From Aquabacterium sp. (GTDB lineage Bacteria > Pseudomonadota > Gammaproteobacteria > Burkholderiales > Burkholderiaceae_C), in assembly GCF_029946005.1 (NCBI RefSeq), contig NZ_JAQSDR010000009.1:186001-250000 (forward strand): a stretch of 64,000 nt of DNA, written 5' to 3'. Positions 8,717 to 17,982 of this stretch are shown in pieces (the first letter of the stretch is position 1; the number at the start of each line of letters is the position of its first letter). The notes beneath the pieces are model-generated. The model ran no database searches. It was not told where the DNA came from and saw only the letters and a program-made list of their open reading frames with translations. The position numbers and the translations under genes are program-made.

Positions 8717-9940
8717 CTACTTGAGCGCTGCGCGCCCTAAATCCCACATGGGCATGAAAACGCCCAGGGCCAGCACCAGCACCATGGCGCCCAGCACCAT
8801 GATCAAGATGGGCTCAATCTGTTGCGACATGGTTTTCAACTCGTACTCCACTTCGCGCTGGTACATCTGCCCGATCTCGCCGAGCATCTCGTCAAGCCGA
8901 CCTGTCTCTTCGCCGACCATGATCATTTGCAGGACCAAGGGCGTGAAGATACCGGCCCGGTTACTGGCCATCAGCACGCTCTCGCCTCGTTCGACCGAAG
9001 TGCGCAAGTTCACCAAGGCCTGTGCGATGTAAGCGTTGTCGACCACCTCCGTGGTCAGGACAAGGCCCTGCACGACGGGGATCCCGCTTTGCAGCACCAG
9101 GGCCAGGCTGCGGCTGACTCGGGCCAGCACGCCTTTGTGCATCACCTTGCCAGCCACCGGCAATTTGAGTTTGACGCGGTCCCACTGCAGTCGTCCGCCC
9201 GGCGTTGCCACATGCAGCTTGGCGGCGAAGATCAGGCCCATCACCGCCATGACCATGGCCGGCCACCAACTGACCACAAACTCTGAACTGCCCAGCAGGA
9301 TGCGTGTCATCAAGGGCAACTCGGTCTTCATGCTGGCAAAGACTTTCGAGAACGAGGGGATCACGAACACCGTGATCACGGCCAGCGCGATCACCATGGC
9401 GGCAATCACGAACTTCGGGTAGCGCACCGCAGAATCCACCTGCTGCTTCATGTACCTCTGAAATTCCAGGTGATCGCTCAAATTGAGGAACACCTCCGTC
9501 AACCGGCCGGTGGACTCGCCCACGCGCACCATGGACACGTAGAAGGTGTCGAAGACATCGCTGCGCCGGCCCATGGCCTGAGACAGGTCATAGCCTTCGT
9601 CCAGAGAGCCCATCAACTGCTGGTAGATCTCGCGCAAGCCGTCTTCGGCTGATGAGTCTCTCAAGCCCTTCAAGGCTTGCAGCAATGGAACGCCAGCCTT
9701 GGTCAAGGTGTACAGCTGGCGTGTGAGCAACTGAAGTTGCTGATGGTTGATGCTGCGTTTGCCGAACAGCCTGGAGAAGGTGTCCTGCGCTGTTGCAACC
9801 TCGACCTTCAGGTCGATGTTCACGGGCGTGACACCCATGTTGGCCAGTGATTCGGCCACCAACAAGGGTGAGGCGGCATCCATCACGCCATTGATCGCCT
9901 GGCGATCCTTGTCGCGGCCGGTGTAGGTGAACCTGGGCAC
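8717..9940 (-). CDS. mshG: MshG, PilC/GspF-type inner-membrane platform protein
   Basis: 407 residues. It has two repeated T2SSF domains (roughly 70-195 and 270-395), each with the VGEStGRL/VGEETGRLDEML motif, and three transmembrane segments (around 170-195, 220-240, 378-400). PilC-type proteins couple the assembly ATPase to pilus extrusion. It lies 15 bases downstream of mshE and 83 bases upstream of mshA. That gap is large for this operon and could hold a separate mshA promoter. Confidence 0.94.
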   Translation of the reverse strand: MPRFTYTGRDKDRQAINGVMDAASPLLVAESLANMGVTPVNIDLKVEVATAQDTFSRLFGKRSINHQQLQLLTRQLYTLTKAGVPLLQALKGLRDSSAEDGLREIYQQLMGSLDEGYDLSQAMGRRSDVFDTFYVSMVRVGESTGRLTEVFLNLSDHLEFQRYMKQQVDSAVRYPKFVIAAMVIALAVITVFVIPSFSKVFASMKTELPLMTRILLGSSEFVVSWWPAMVMAVMGLIFAAKLHVATPGGRLQWDRVKLKLPVAGKVMHKGVLARVSRSLALVLQSGIPVVQGLVLTTEVVDNAYIAQALVNLRTSVERGESVLMASNRAGIFTPLVLQMIMVGEETGRLDEMLGEIGQMYQREVEYELKTMSQQIEPILIMVLGAMVLVLALGVFMPMWDLGRAALK

Positions 9941-9955
9941 GGTGCGGCCTCAGTG

Positions 9956-11650
9956 TCAGAACTGGTTGCTGGCTTGCATGGCCTCGGCGATGGTGGTGAC
10001 ACCGTCGTGGGCCAGTTGCAGGGCATGCCGGCGCAAGGTGAAATCGGCAAAGGTTTTCTGCGCTTCGATGGCAAAGCCGGCAGGGTCATCGCTGTTCGCC
10101 AGGCGGACCAGCTCGGGCGTCATCTCCATCAGCTCGTAAACCCCGGACCGGCCTTTGTAGCCGCTGTTGTTGCATTGGCCACAACCCACGCCTTGGAAGA
10201 ATGGCCCCCTATTGGCGTCTGCATCATCCAGCTTCAGCCAAGCGCTTTCATGCGCAGCAGGTTCGTGGGGGCGTTTGCAGCTTTGGCAGATCGTGCGCAC
10301 GAGTCGCTGTGCAATCACCACGCGCAAACCCAAAGCCACCATGTACGGTGCCAGCCCCATGTCGCGCAGACGCATCGGGGTGCCCGCCGCATCCATGGTG
10401 TGCAGCGTGGACAGCACCATGTGCCCGGTCAACGCCGCGCGCAGTCCGATCTCGGCGGTTTCCTGGTCACGCATTTCGCCAACCAGGATGACGTCGGGAT
10501 CCTGGCGCAAGCAGGCGCGCAGTACCTTGGCAAAGCTCAAGCCAACTTTCTCGTTGACCTGCACCTGGTTCAAGCCGGGCAGGCGGTATTCAATGGGGTC
10601 TTCAACCGTGATGATCTTGCGCGACACCGAGTTGATCTCGGCCATGGCAGCGTAGAGCGTGGTGGTCTTGCCGCTGCCGGTGGGCCCCGTCACCAGCACC
10701 ATGCCTGAGGCCGAGGCCATCGCGGCACGCAAGCGCTTCAGGATGGGGGCGGGCATGCCGATGGCGTCCAGGCGGATGCGATCGGTGTTTTGTGGCAGCA
10801 GGCGCATGACCACCGATTCGCCATACTGTGTGGGCATGGTCGAAATGCGCACGTCCACCGTGGCGTTGCTGACCTTCATCTGGAAGCGGCCGTCCTGCGG
10901 CAGGCGCCGCTCGGAGATGTCCAGGCTGGCCATGAGCTTGAGCCGCTGCACCACCGCCGAAGTGATCTTCGAGCTGGAGGTGCTTTGCACCTGCATCGAA
11001 CCATCGATGCGGAAGCGGATCACGAGCTGGCCCTCTTGAGGCTCGATGTGGATGTCGGACACGTCCAGGGACATGGCCGCGTCAAACACCGATTGCAGCA
11101 GGCGCACGATGGGGGCATCTTCAGCCGTGGCGGCCACGTCAACCGTGGTCAGGCCAATGCCGGCGCTGGCCATGTCAGCCGCCACCTCTTTGGCCAGGCC
11201 CGTGATCTCTTCGTGGCGCTGATAGACACGCTCAATGCTCGCCAGCAAAGCATCCTCGGTCACCACGACCGGATAGACCGCCGTGTTCAGTGCCCGGCAC
11301 ACCTGGTCGTAGGCCAACATGTCGGTGGGATCGACCAGGCCAACCTGCAGCCCCAGATCCTGCTCGGCCAACACGATCGCCCGAAGGCGTCGTGCCTGGG
11401 CTTCTGGCAAGCGCCGAACCAAGGCTTCGTCAAGGTCCCTTTCCAGCAGGTTGACGAAGGGAATGCGCATCTGTTCGCTGATGACGATGCCAATGGCCTC
11501 GTCTGTGACCAGCTTGAGGTCCATCAAGGCCCGGCCAAGCCGACGGCCTGAGAGCTTCTGGTGCGCCAGGGCCGCGCCCAGCTGCTCATTGGTGATCAGG
11601 CCGCGTTGGACCAGCGCCTCGCCAAGCCGGAATTTTGGTGAAGGGATCAT
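9956..11650 (-). CDS. mshE: MshE, PilB-type pilus assembly ATPase
   Basis: 564 residues. The N-terminal MshEN domain (about 1-150) is the c-di-GMP-binding module known from Vibrio MshE; here it shows RLGEALVQRGLITNEQL and a second RLGRALMDLKLV repeat. The GspE core has Walker A GPTGSGKTTTLYAA, an Asp box, Walker B VILVGEMRDQETAEI and a His box. A zinc tetracysteine (CQSC ... CGQC) sits near the C-terminus. It powers pilus polymerisation. The diguanylate cyclases just upstream of the operon make c-di-GMP control plausible. Confidence 0.96.
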   Translation of the reverse strand: MIPSPKFRLGEALVQRGLITNEQLGAALAHQKLSGRRLGRALMDLKLVTDEAIGIVISEQMRIPFVNLLERDLDEALVRRLPEAQARRLRAIVLAEQDLGLQVGLVDPTDMLAYDQVCRALNTAVYPVVVTEDALLASIERVYQRHEEITGLAKEVAADMASAGIGLTTVDVAATAEDAPIVRLLQSVFDAAMSLDVSDIHIEPQEGQLVIRFRIDGSMQVQSTSSSKITSAVVQRLKLMASLDISERRLPQDGRFQMKVSNATVDVRISTMPTQYGESVVMRLLPQNTDRIRLDAIGMPAPILKRLRAAMASASGMVLVTGPTGSGKTTTLYAAMAEINSVSRKIITVEDPIEYRLPGLNQVQVNEKVGLSFAKVLRACLRQDPDVILVGEMRDQETAEIGLRAALTGHMVLSTLHTMDAAGTPMRLRDMGLAPYMVALGLRVVIAQRLVRTICQSCKRPHEPAAHESAWLKLDDADANRGPFFQGVGCGQCNNSGYKGRSGVYELMEMTPELVRLANSDDPAGFAIEAQKTFADFTLRRHALQLAHDGVTTIAEAMQASNQF

Positions 11651-11651
11651 G

Positions 11652-12635
11652 TCAGTTCAAGGTCCGGATTTTTTCATCGATGAAGGCCGCCATGTCTGCG
11701 CGGTCCATGCCCAGGGACTGGGCCTTGGCATACACGCGACGCGCATCCTGCGGCTGGCCCTGGGCCTCCAGGGCCACACCCAATCCGAGCCACCACAGGC
11801 TGTTGTCGGGCTGTTGAGCCACGGCACTCTGGTAGTCCAGTGACGCGCGCTTGAAGTCGCCTGATCGGGACAAGATCCCGCCCCGCAGACCATGCCCGTC
11901 CGCGCCAAGTTTTGCCTGCTGATCCAGCAGCGCCAAGGCCGATTCGTGTTGGCCGCGGTCGCTGAGCATGCGGGCCAGCAGGTAGGCCAGGCGCCCTTGC
12001 TGTGGATTCATCGCCAGGCCTTGGCGTGCAAGGGCCTCGGCTTCAGTCAAACGTTGCTGTTCGTGCAGCAGCGAGACCGCGAACTGCCGTGCATCGGCGT
12101 CCAGTGGATCCACCGTGACAGATTCCAGCGCCCGGTCAATGGCTTGACTGGTATGTCCGGCAGCGGATAAATCTGCCGCCTCTCTGTACAGCATCTGTGC
12201 CCGTTGCCGGGGTGTCTCGTCGATCACCTGCTTGTCAACGGCGGCGGTGTTGGTGTTGGTAGCGGGCTCCGGCGTGAGCACCTTGTCCCCGGTTGGTCGC
12301 TGCTCAGGCTTTTGTGCCGGGGGCGGATGAACCAACACTTTGGCCTTGCCCTTGGCTTGGGACGATGCAATCGCGGTGCTGGCCACCAGGACGGTCGCAG
12401 GTGCGGCATCGCTGATGACCAGCGGCCTTGGCGGCAGCGACGCGAAGGCTTGGCCTGCCACAGGCCAGGGTGCGTGAATGGCGATGGCCATCAACGAGCC
12501 ACCTGCCAGCACCAGGCCGCCAAGACGGCGCATGGATTTGGGCCGTGGTACCGCCGCCATGACCAGGCCGGGGCTGTGGGGCAAGCCCGATTGCCGGGCT
12601 TGCAAATCTTGCAGCATTCGATTGATCACGCTCAT
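11652..12635 (-). CDS. mshN: MshN, TPR-containing pilus assembly protein
   Basis: 327 residues. A short cytoplasmic N-terminus (MSVINRMLQDLQARQSG) is characteristic of MshN and is followed by a transmembrane helix around 35-55. A Pro/Ala/Lys-rich linker leads to tetratricopeptide repeats (about 150-320; AEALARQGLAMNPQQGRLAY and similar). The TPR region lies in the periplasm and probably contacts the secretin or alignment complex. It is one base upstream of mshE and overlaps mshM by four bases. Confidence 0.9.
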   Translation of the reverse strand: MSVINRMLQDLQARQSGLPHSPGLVMAAVPRPKSMRRLGGLVLAGGSLMAIAIHAPWPVAGQAFASLPPRPLVISDAAPATVLVASTAIASSQAKGKAKVLVHPPPAQKPEQRPTGDKVLTPEPATNTNTAAVDKQVIDETPRQRAQMLYREAADLSAAGHTSQAIDRALESVTVDPLDADARQFAVSLLHEQQRLTEAEALARQGLAMNPQQGRLAYLLARMLSDRGQHESALALLDQQAKLGADGHGLRGGILSRSGDFKRASLDYQSAVAQQPDNSLWWLGLGVALEAQGQPQDARRVYAKAQSLGMDRADMAAFIDEKIRTLN

Positions 12636-13507
12636 GTTGACACCCGAGCGCTGAAACGAAGGCCCAGGCTTGCAGCCAGGATGGGGCGGACCGTTCTCAG
12701 CAAGCTCTTGTCATCTCGCAGTGCGGCCCAGGCCATCTTCGCGCTGACGCGATGACCGCCCTGGCCGAACGCCAGCATCAAGCACTTGTGAGCCAGCGCA
12801 TTGGCACGGCGCGGCACGCCGGCGCTTCCCATCCACAAGATGTAGCGTGCAGCGGGCGAGTACACGTCCGGGCCACGCCAACCGGCCACCGTCATGCGGT
12901 GTCGCACATAAGATTCGAAATCGGCCAAACTCAGAGAGGACAAGCGTGCCGAGAAACTCATGCGGCTGGCCAGCGAGCGCAAAGATGGCTGGCCCAGCAT
13001 GTCGTCAAACTCAGGTTGACCAAACAGCACAATCTGGATGAGCTTTTGCTTGCCGGTCTCGATGTTGGACAGCAGGCGCAGAGATTCAAGCGTCTCAGGC
13101 GGCAGCGCCTGGGCCTCGTCAATGCACAGAACCACCCGCTTGTTGCGCTTGGCCAGGGCCAGCAACTGGGTCTCGACCGCACTGTACAAATCGTGCTCGT
13201 CACGCTGGCGGCCCGGGCGCATGGCCAGGTCACTGCTCAAGGCGCGCAGCATTTCCTGAGGGCTCAGGCGCGGGTTTGGCACATAGGCGGACACCGTGTT
13301 GCGCGGCAAGCGCTGAAGCAGCGTCCGGCACAGCAGGGTTTTGCCCGTGCCCACTTCGCCCGTGATTTTGATGAAGCCTTCGCCACTGTCCAAAGCCAGC
13401 AGCAGCACATTCAAAGCCGCCTGATAGGGCTCGGCCAGGTAAGTGAAGTCAACATCGGGCGTCAGTGAGAATGGCATTTCTCTGAGGCCGAAGTGTGGCA
13501 GGTACAT
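12632..13507 (-). CDS. mshM: MshM, ExeA-type AAA ATPase
   Basis: 291 residues. MshM/ExeA-family ATPases help assemble the secretin. The family opening MYLPHFGLREMPFSLTPD is present. Walker A GEVGTGKTLLCRTLLQR lies near residue 50 and Walker B VVLCIDEAQALPPETLE near residue 125. It lies between mshL and mshN with tight spacing (five bases after mshL), as in Vibrio and Shewanella MSHA loci. Confidence 0.94.
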   Translation of the reverse strand: MYLPHFGLREMPFSLTPDVDFTYLAEPYQAALNVLLLALDSGEGFIKITGEVGTGKTLLCRTLLQRLPRNTVSAYVPNPRLSPQEMLRALSSDLAMRPGRQRDEHDLYSAVETQLLALAKRNKRVVLCIDEAQALPPETLESLRLLSNIETGKQKLIQIVLFGQPEFDDMLGQPSLRSLASRMSFSARLSSLSLADFESYVRHRMTVAGWRGPDVYSPAARYILWMGSAGVPRRANALAHKCLMLAFGQGGHRVSAKMAWAALRDDKSLLRTVRPILAASLGLRFSARVST

Positions 13508-13512
13508 GGTGA

Positions 13513-15246
13513 TTACTCCACGGCCTTGACAGGCTTGCCGGCCTGGCTGTACTCACTGAGGCGATGCTGGGTATTGGCCAGCTCTTGCGCCCATTGGGCT
13601 TCACCTTTGATGATGGTTGGCTTGAGCAGGAACACCAGTTCACGCTTTTCAAGGCGGCGGTTCTTGCGGGAGAATAAATTGCCAACCAAGGGCACGTCGC
13701 CGGCGCCAGGCACCTTGCTGTCGTCAGAGGTCTGTGTCTGCTGCATCAAGCCACCAATGGCCACGATCACGCCGTCCTGCATTCGCACAACCGTGTCGGT
13801 TTCGTTGATGTTGCTGGAGGCCAGAGGCAGCGAGAAACTGCCCAAGGTGCCCAGGTTCACCACCTTGGTCCGCTCGGACACATTGCTGACCGAAGGCCGG
13901 ATGTGCAAGGTGACCATGCCGTCCTCGTCGATCTGTGGTGTCACATCCAGCGAGATGCCTGAGAAGAAGGGTTGCACCGTGATCGAAGGTGTCGTGATGT
14001 TGCCAGAGGCGCTTGATGTGATGGTGGTTGACACGTTGGTGATGAAGAAATCATCCGTGCCCACTCGCAGCAAAGCCTTCTGGTTGTTGACGGCGGCCAC
14101 GCGCGGTGACGACAGCACCTGCACCGTGCCCTGGGTTTCCAGGAAAGACAGCAGCCCCACGAAGCCATTGGTGGTGAAGGCCATGCCCAGCAGACCCGCG
14201 CCATTGGCGGCGCCCGGGCTGGCCAGTACCTGGCCCAGTGTGGACATGGTGATGGTTTCATCAGTCACCGTCGTGGCGATCGAGCCTTGCTCGAACCCAT
14301 ACCGCTGCCCGATGCTGCCTGGAATATTGATGCGGCCCGCGTCAGCCCCCACGGAGAAGCGATGATTGCCGCCATTGAGCCCCGCCCAATTGATGCCCGA
14401 TTCGAAGCCATCCTTGAGGGTCACCTCCACAATTTTGGCTTCCAGCATCACTTGGCGTTCTACCGAAAGCTTGGAGGCCCTCAGGAATTTTTCGACTTCG
14501 GCCAGGTCTTTGGGAAAAGCCCGCACGACGACCACGCCGGTTTGCTGCGAGAGCACCACCTGGCGGCCGCCCTCTGTGCCGACGAGGGCCTTGAGCGACG
14601 TGTCCAGCTCGCGCCAGAAGTCAGCGTCGGTGGTGGTGGTCACCTGGCTGCCTTCCTGTGCACTCGTGCCACCGCCAGCACTGGCACCACCTGCCGAAGC
14701 CCCGCCATTGAGGGTGGAAGTGATGGAGCCGGACGTGACACGTGTATCGCTGTGCCCCACACGCCGAGCGGCGGGGTAGCTGACCTGGAAGATGCGGCTG
14801 CTGAGCGCCGCGGCCTGAACCATCACCCGATTCCCTTCAATGCGGTACTCGTAGCCATACAGCTCCCGCAGCACCTCCAGGGCTTCCTTGACCGTCACTT
14901 CCTTCAGACTGACCGTCACCGTGCCAGGCAAGCTGCTGGCCAGCAGGATGTTGTAGCGAGAGCCCGATGCAATGGCCTGATAGACCTGCGCGGGCGACGC
15001 GTTGGTCACCGACAGATCAAAGCGGTACTCGGGTGCAGCCAAGGGCAGGGGCTTGATTCGGCTCACGGGGGGCATCAAGGCTTGCAAGACCTGCTCGGGT
15101 GCTTTCGCCACCGGCCGAGGTGCCGACCCGGGTTGCAACTCCTTGTCAATGGCCGACAGCGTGCGCCCCGGTGCCGGGCCAAGTTGACAGGCTGACAAGC
15201 CAGCGCAGCAACCCAACAGGGTCGCCAGACGTTGAAGGTGCATCAT
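13513..15246 (-). CDS. mshL: MshL, outer-membrane secretin
   Basis: 577 residues. Lipoprotein-like N-terminus (LLGCCAGLSACQLGPAPG) with candidate lipobox LSAC. Secretin N-domains lie at about 75-280, including a Gly/Ala/Ser-rich insert (GGASAGGASAGGGTSA). The C-terminal secretin domain (about 330-555) shows VLSSPRVAAVNNQKALLRVG and the VPLVGNLFSRKNRRLEKRELV signature. It forms the outer-membrane pore for the pilus. It overlaps mshK by four bases. Confidence 0.95.
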   Translation of the reverse strand: MMHLQRLATLLGCCAGLSACQLGPAPGRTLSAIDKELQPGSAPRPVAKAPEQVLQALMPPVSRIKPLPLAAPEYRFDLSVTNASPAQVYQAIASGSRYNILLASSLPGTVTVSLKEVTVKEALEVLRELYGYEYRIEGNRVMVQAAALSSRIFQVSYPAARRVGHSDTRVTSGSITSTLNGGASAGGASAGGGTSAQEGSQVTTTTDADFWRELDTSLKALVGTEGGRQVVLSQQTGVVVVRAFPKDLAEVEKFLRASKLSVERQVMLEAKIVEVTLKDGFESGINWAGLNGGNHRFSVGADAGRINIPGSIGQRYGFEQGSIATTVTDETITMSTLGQVLASPGAANGAGLLGMAFTTNGFVGLLSFLETQGTVQVLSSPRVAAVNNQKALLRVGTDDFFITNVSTTITSSASGNITTPSITVQPFFSGISLDVTPQIDEDGMVTLHIRPSVSNVSERTKVVNLGTLGSFSLPLASSNINETDTVVRMQDGVIVAIGGLMQQTQTSDDSKVPGAGDVPLVGNLFSRKNRRLEKRELVFLLKPTIIKGEAQWAQELANTQHRLSEYSQAGKPVKAVE

Positions 15247-15638
15247 GGCATCCTCGTGGAAGTAGGAGTATTTCTGGGCGAGCGTGTCATCTCGACCCCA
15301 GGAGAAAGGACCAATCGCTCGACGGTGCCATCGGCGTGCTTGAGCTGCACTGCGTGGCGCTCTATGGCCACCAGCACCACCCCATCGCGGACCATGTCAC
15401 CTTGGGTGACCCAGCGGCCATCGATCAAGGCGCTGGGACTGCGCCCTCGCTTGATGCCGGTCAGCCCGCCAACGCCAAACGCCACCCCCTCAGTCACCAA
15501 GGGAGCGCCCGTGCCCGTGCCCGAGGCCGCCATGGCAGGGGGCAAGAAGGGCGCAGAAGGGCCCAGTGCCCATGCTGAGCTGGTGGTTGACAGCATGGCC
15601 AGGCAGACCAGCTTGGCCATGATCAGAGCGCGAGCCAT
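15243..15638 (-). CDS. mshK: MshK, PilP-like accessory protein
   Basis: 131 residues with an N-terminal signal-like hydrophobic stretch (about 7-27). The C-terminal SPSALIDGRWVTQGDMVRDG ... VERLVLSPGVE is characteristic of MshK/GspC-like short domains. It probably sits in the periplasm and contacts the secretin. It overlaps mshJ by 16 bases. Confidence 0.82.
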   Translation of the reverse strand: MARALIMAKLVCLAMLSTTSSAWALGPSAPFLPPAMAASGTGTGAPLVTEGVAFGVGGLTGIKRGRSPSALIDGRWVTQGDMVRDGVVLVAIERHAVQLKHADGTVERLVLSPGVEMTRSPRNTPTSTRMP

Positions 15639-16282
15639 GTTTTCTCCAACCCAATCGTGACCAGCACAACCGTTACTTCAATGGCCCCGGAGGGCAGCGC
15701 CAGCATGTGAACGCTTTCCACCCGCATCGGCCGGCTGTCGTTCTCCAAGGCATCCAGCGTGGGCGCCATTCTTTTCAATTCCGTCTGCAGCTTCAGCTCA
15801 TAGCGGTGTCGGTAAAGCGTGGGGTGCTTGTCTTCAGCAGCTGAGCCGGCGGCTTCGGCCACGGCATCCGTCGCTTCGTTCGTGGGTGCATCGATGACCA
15901 GCTCGTCCACATTCAAGGCGCGCAGGCTTTCAATGGTGGCGAACTTTGTGCGCAGCGTTCGCGCCAACAGGAAGCTCAGCGAATCTTTCAAAGTGTTGTT
16001 CAGCCCGAACGCGGTCAGATCCTTGTCGACTTTGACCTTGCGTTGATCAAGCTCCAAAGCCAGATTGGCCTGCTGTTGCTGGGCGTCCAACTGAACTTGC
16101 TGCTCACCCTGTGCCGTGGCGGCCATGCTTTCGACCAGGGCCTTTCGCTGCGCGTTCATCGGCGAAACGATCAGCATGTCCAGTCCCAGGATCGAGGCGA
16201 CCACGGCGGCAAGCACTGCCATGCGGTCTCGCTCGCTCAAGCGCTCCACCAGACTCAAGCATTTGGCAATGGCGCTGCTCAT
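15623..16282 (-). CDS. mshJ: MshJ, PilO-like inner-membrane protein
   Basis: 219 residues. One transmembrane helix near residues 22-40 (VLAAVVASILGLDMLIV) is followed by a coiled-coil segment rich in Gln (GEQQVQLDAQQQQANLALEL) and a small periplasmic domain. This resembles the PilN/PilO alignment subcomplex. It overlaps mshI2 by four bases. Confidence 0.86.
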   Translation of the reverse strand: MSSAIAKCLSLVERLSERDRMAVLAAVVASILGLDMLIVSPMNAQRKALVESMAATAQGEQQVQLDAQQQQANLALELDQRKVKVDKDLTAFGLNNTLKDSLSFLLARTLRTKFATIESLRALNVDELVIDAPTNEATDAVAEAAGSAAEDKHPTLYRHRYELKLQTELKRMAPTLDALENDSRPMRVESVHMLALPSGAIEVTVVLVTIGLEKTWLAL

Positions 16283-16884
16283 GGTGCAGCCACCTTGGCC
16301 GTGGTGGCCACTACAAAATGGTATTGCAGTGGCTGTTGCGGCACCTGCGCAATGCTGTCCTCTTCGTGTCTTTCACTGGCCAGCGGCTCCAGCGTCACGA
16401 CGTTCACCGGCACGCCCCGCAAGGCGGGCACCTTGGCCAGCCGGGCCGAGTACTCGGCCAAGGCCGTTGGATCGGTGGCCCCACCCACAATGCGGACGCC
16501 ACCTTTTCCCGCAAATTCGATCTCCTTGAGCCACAAGCTGCCCGGCAACGCGGCAATCAGGCTGCTCAGCATCAGTGAATTGCCAACCGGCAAGTCGTTG
16601 AGTCTTGCCAGGCCATCGCGCAAGGCCTCATCGCGTGCCAGGGCTCGCTGGCGGGCTGACAAGGGCCCCGCCACGTCGACATCCTCAGAGGGATTGAGCG
16701 CGGCAACGCGTTCGTCGCTCACCTTGGCCAGCGCAATGGTCCTGTTCAGCAGGAAGCGTTCGTATCCATAGTGCGCACCCAATGCCGCCATGGCCACGGC
16801 CGTGAACATGGCGACCGCCCTGGCAGGCAGGTGCTCCACCTTGGGCAGCAGCGTTGAATCGATCAGATTGATCTGCTGCTTCAT
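16279..16884 (-). CDS. mshI2: MshI2, PilN-like inner-membrane protein
   Basis: 201 residues. The N-terminal motif MKQQINLIDSTLLPK matches the INLL-type cytoplasmic peptide by which PilN-like proteins dock to PilM-like partners. One transmembrane helix (about 22-40) and a periplasmic domain with the LxxLPVGNSLMLSSLIAALP segment follow. It overlaps mshI by four bases, fitting a PilM-PilN pair. Confidence 0.86.
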   Translation of the reverse strand: MKQQINLIDSTLLPKVEHLPARAVAMFTAVAMAALGAHYGYERFLLNRTIALAKVSDERVAALNPSEDVDVAGPLSARQRALARDEALRDGLARLNDLPVGNSLMLSSLIAALPGSLWLKEIEFAGKGGVRIVGGATDPTALAEYSARLAKVPALRGVPVNVVTLEPLASERHEEDSIAQVPQQPLQYHFVVATTAKVAAP

Positions 16885-17831
16885 GGCGTGGTCTCCATGC
16901 GCAGTGCGGCGCCGATGGCCAGCGTGTAGTCCAATCGCTGCTCAACATCCTCTTCGCGCGGCGGATCCTCCAAGCTCAACCAGTCGTCCAGCAGAAAGGG
17001 CTGCACGCGCAGGTCGATCTGGGCGCTAAGGTCCCTGGCCACACCGGGCGCGTCCACCACCGAGGACAACCACACGAGCGTCAGGTCGGCCGCGGAAAAC
17101 TGGCGGCCAAAGGCATCGGTGGTCCGCTGAATCTCCAACGCAAAGCGCTCGAACAGGGTCGCGCGCTCCAGGTCATCCATGGCCAGCAATTGGCCACCGC
17201 CGATGTTCAGTTGTCGAAATGTGCAAAGGCTTTGCTGCCAGACGATGATGAGGCTGGTGGTATCCCAGCCCACATGCAGAAATGCCACGGCCTGCTCGCC
17301 CGAGGCCAGCACGGCGATGTTTCGCAAAGCCATTTCGGCGATGTCGATGCTGGACAAGGCCAGCTTGGCTTTGTGCCAATGCAGCATCCACGCGCCCACC
17401 ACCGACTTGCGCGTCACAACTGACAGCACGCGGCTGGGAGAGTTCCCGGTTTGCTCTCCTGGCACCGTCATGCAATCCAGCGCTGCATCGTGGGGAGGAA
17501 AATCGATGAGGTCTTTCAACAGCCAGCGCACGGCATCCTGGAGCTCGGATGGCTCGACAGGCGGGGCGTCGATCTGAAGGATCTGGTAATCGCTGGGCTC
17601 AAGCAGCAGATTGGTCTGATTGCCTTTTGGGGCGCTTGTCTTCTGCCAGTCAAGCAGTGCTTCGATCCGATCCGGACCAGCAAAGCGTTGCAGTTTGTGA
17701 ATGCCCGGTTTGCCGCCAGGTGCCTGGCGAGCGCATGCCACGAGGATCTGATCGCGCCCAATGTGAACGCCTGTCCAGCCCGCATTAGTGGGTTTGGCAC
17801 GTCCTGAGGGAAGCCAGGTAGGTAGTGGCAT
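16881..17831 (-). CDS. mshI: MshI, PilM-like actin-fold protein
   Basis: 316 residues. Cytoplasmic PilM-type protein, first gene of the core MSHA operon. Conserved segments include GWTGVHIGRDQILVAC, LLEPSDYQILQIDAPPVEPSEL, AVRWLLKDLIDFP and HVGWDTTSLIIVWQQSLCTFRQL. It is expected to bind the MshI2 N-terminal peptide. No strong Shine-Dalgarno is visible before ATG 17831. The 151 bases upstream, to the pilin-like gene stop, are the likely site of an operon promoter, but I could not define one. Confidence 0.86.
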   Translation of the reverse strand: MPLPTWLPSGRAKPTNAGWTGVHIGRDQILVACARQAPGGKPGIHKLQRFAGPDRIEALLDWQKTSAPKGNQTNLLLEPSDYQILQIDAPPVEPSELQDAVRWLLKDLIDFPPHDAALDCMTVPGEQTGNSPSRVLSVVTRKSVVGAWMLHWHKAKLALSSIDIAEMALRNIAVLASGEQAVAFLHVGWDTTSLIIVWQQSLCTFRQLNIGGGQLLAMDDLERATLFERFALEIQRTTDAFGRQFSAADLTLVWLSSVVDAPGVARDLSAQIDLRVQPFLLDDWLSLEDPPREEDVEQRLDYTLAIGAALRMETTP

Positions 17832-17982
17832 GTTGAACTGAGCCGCATATTGGTATGTCCACGACTCTAGTCAGACTCCCTTTTTCAATAGGCACAAAAA
17901 GACCGATAAAACGAGGTCAACTGAAACCGTTAAATAGCGCACACTTGTTGCGCCCCGCGTGCCTGCCGTCACAAGCGCCGGT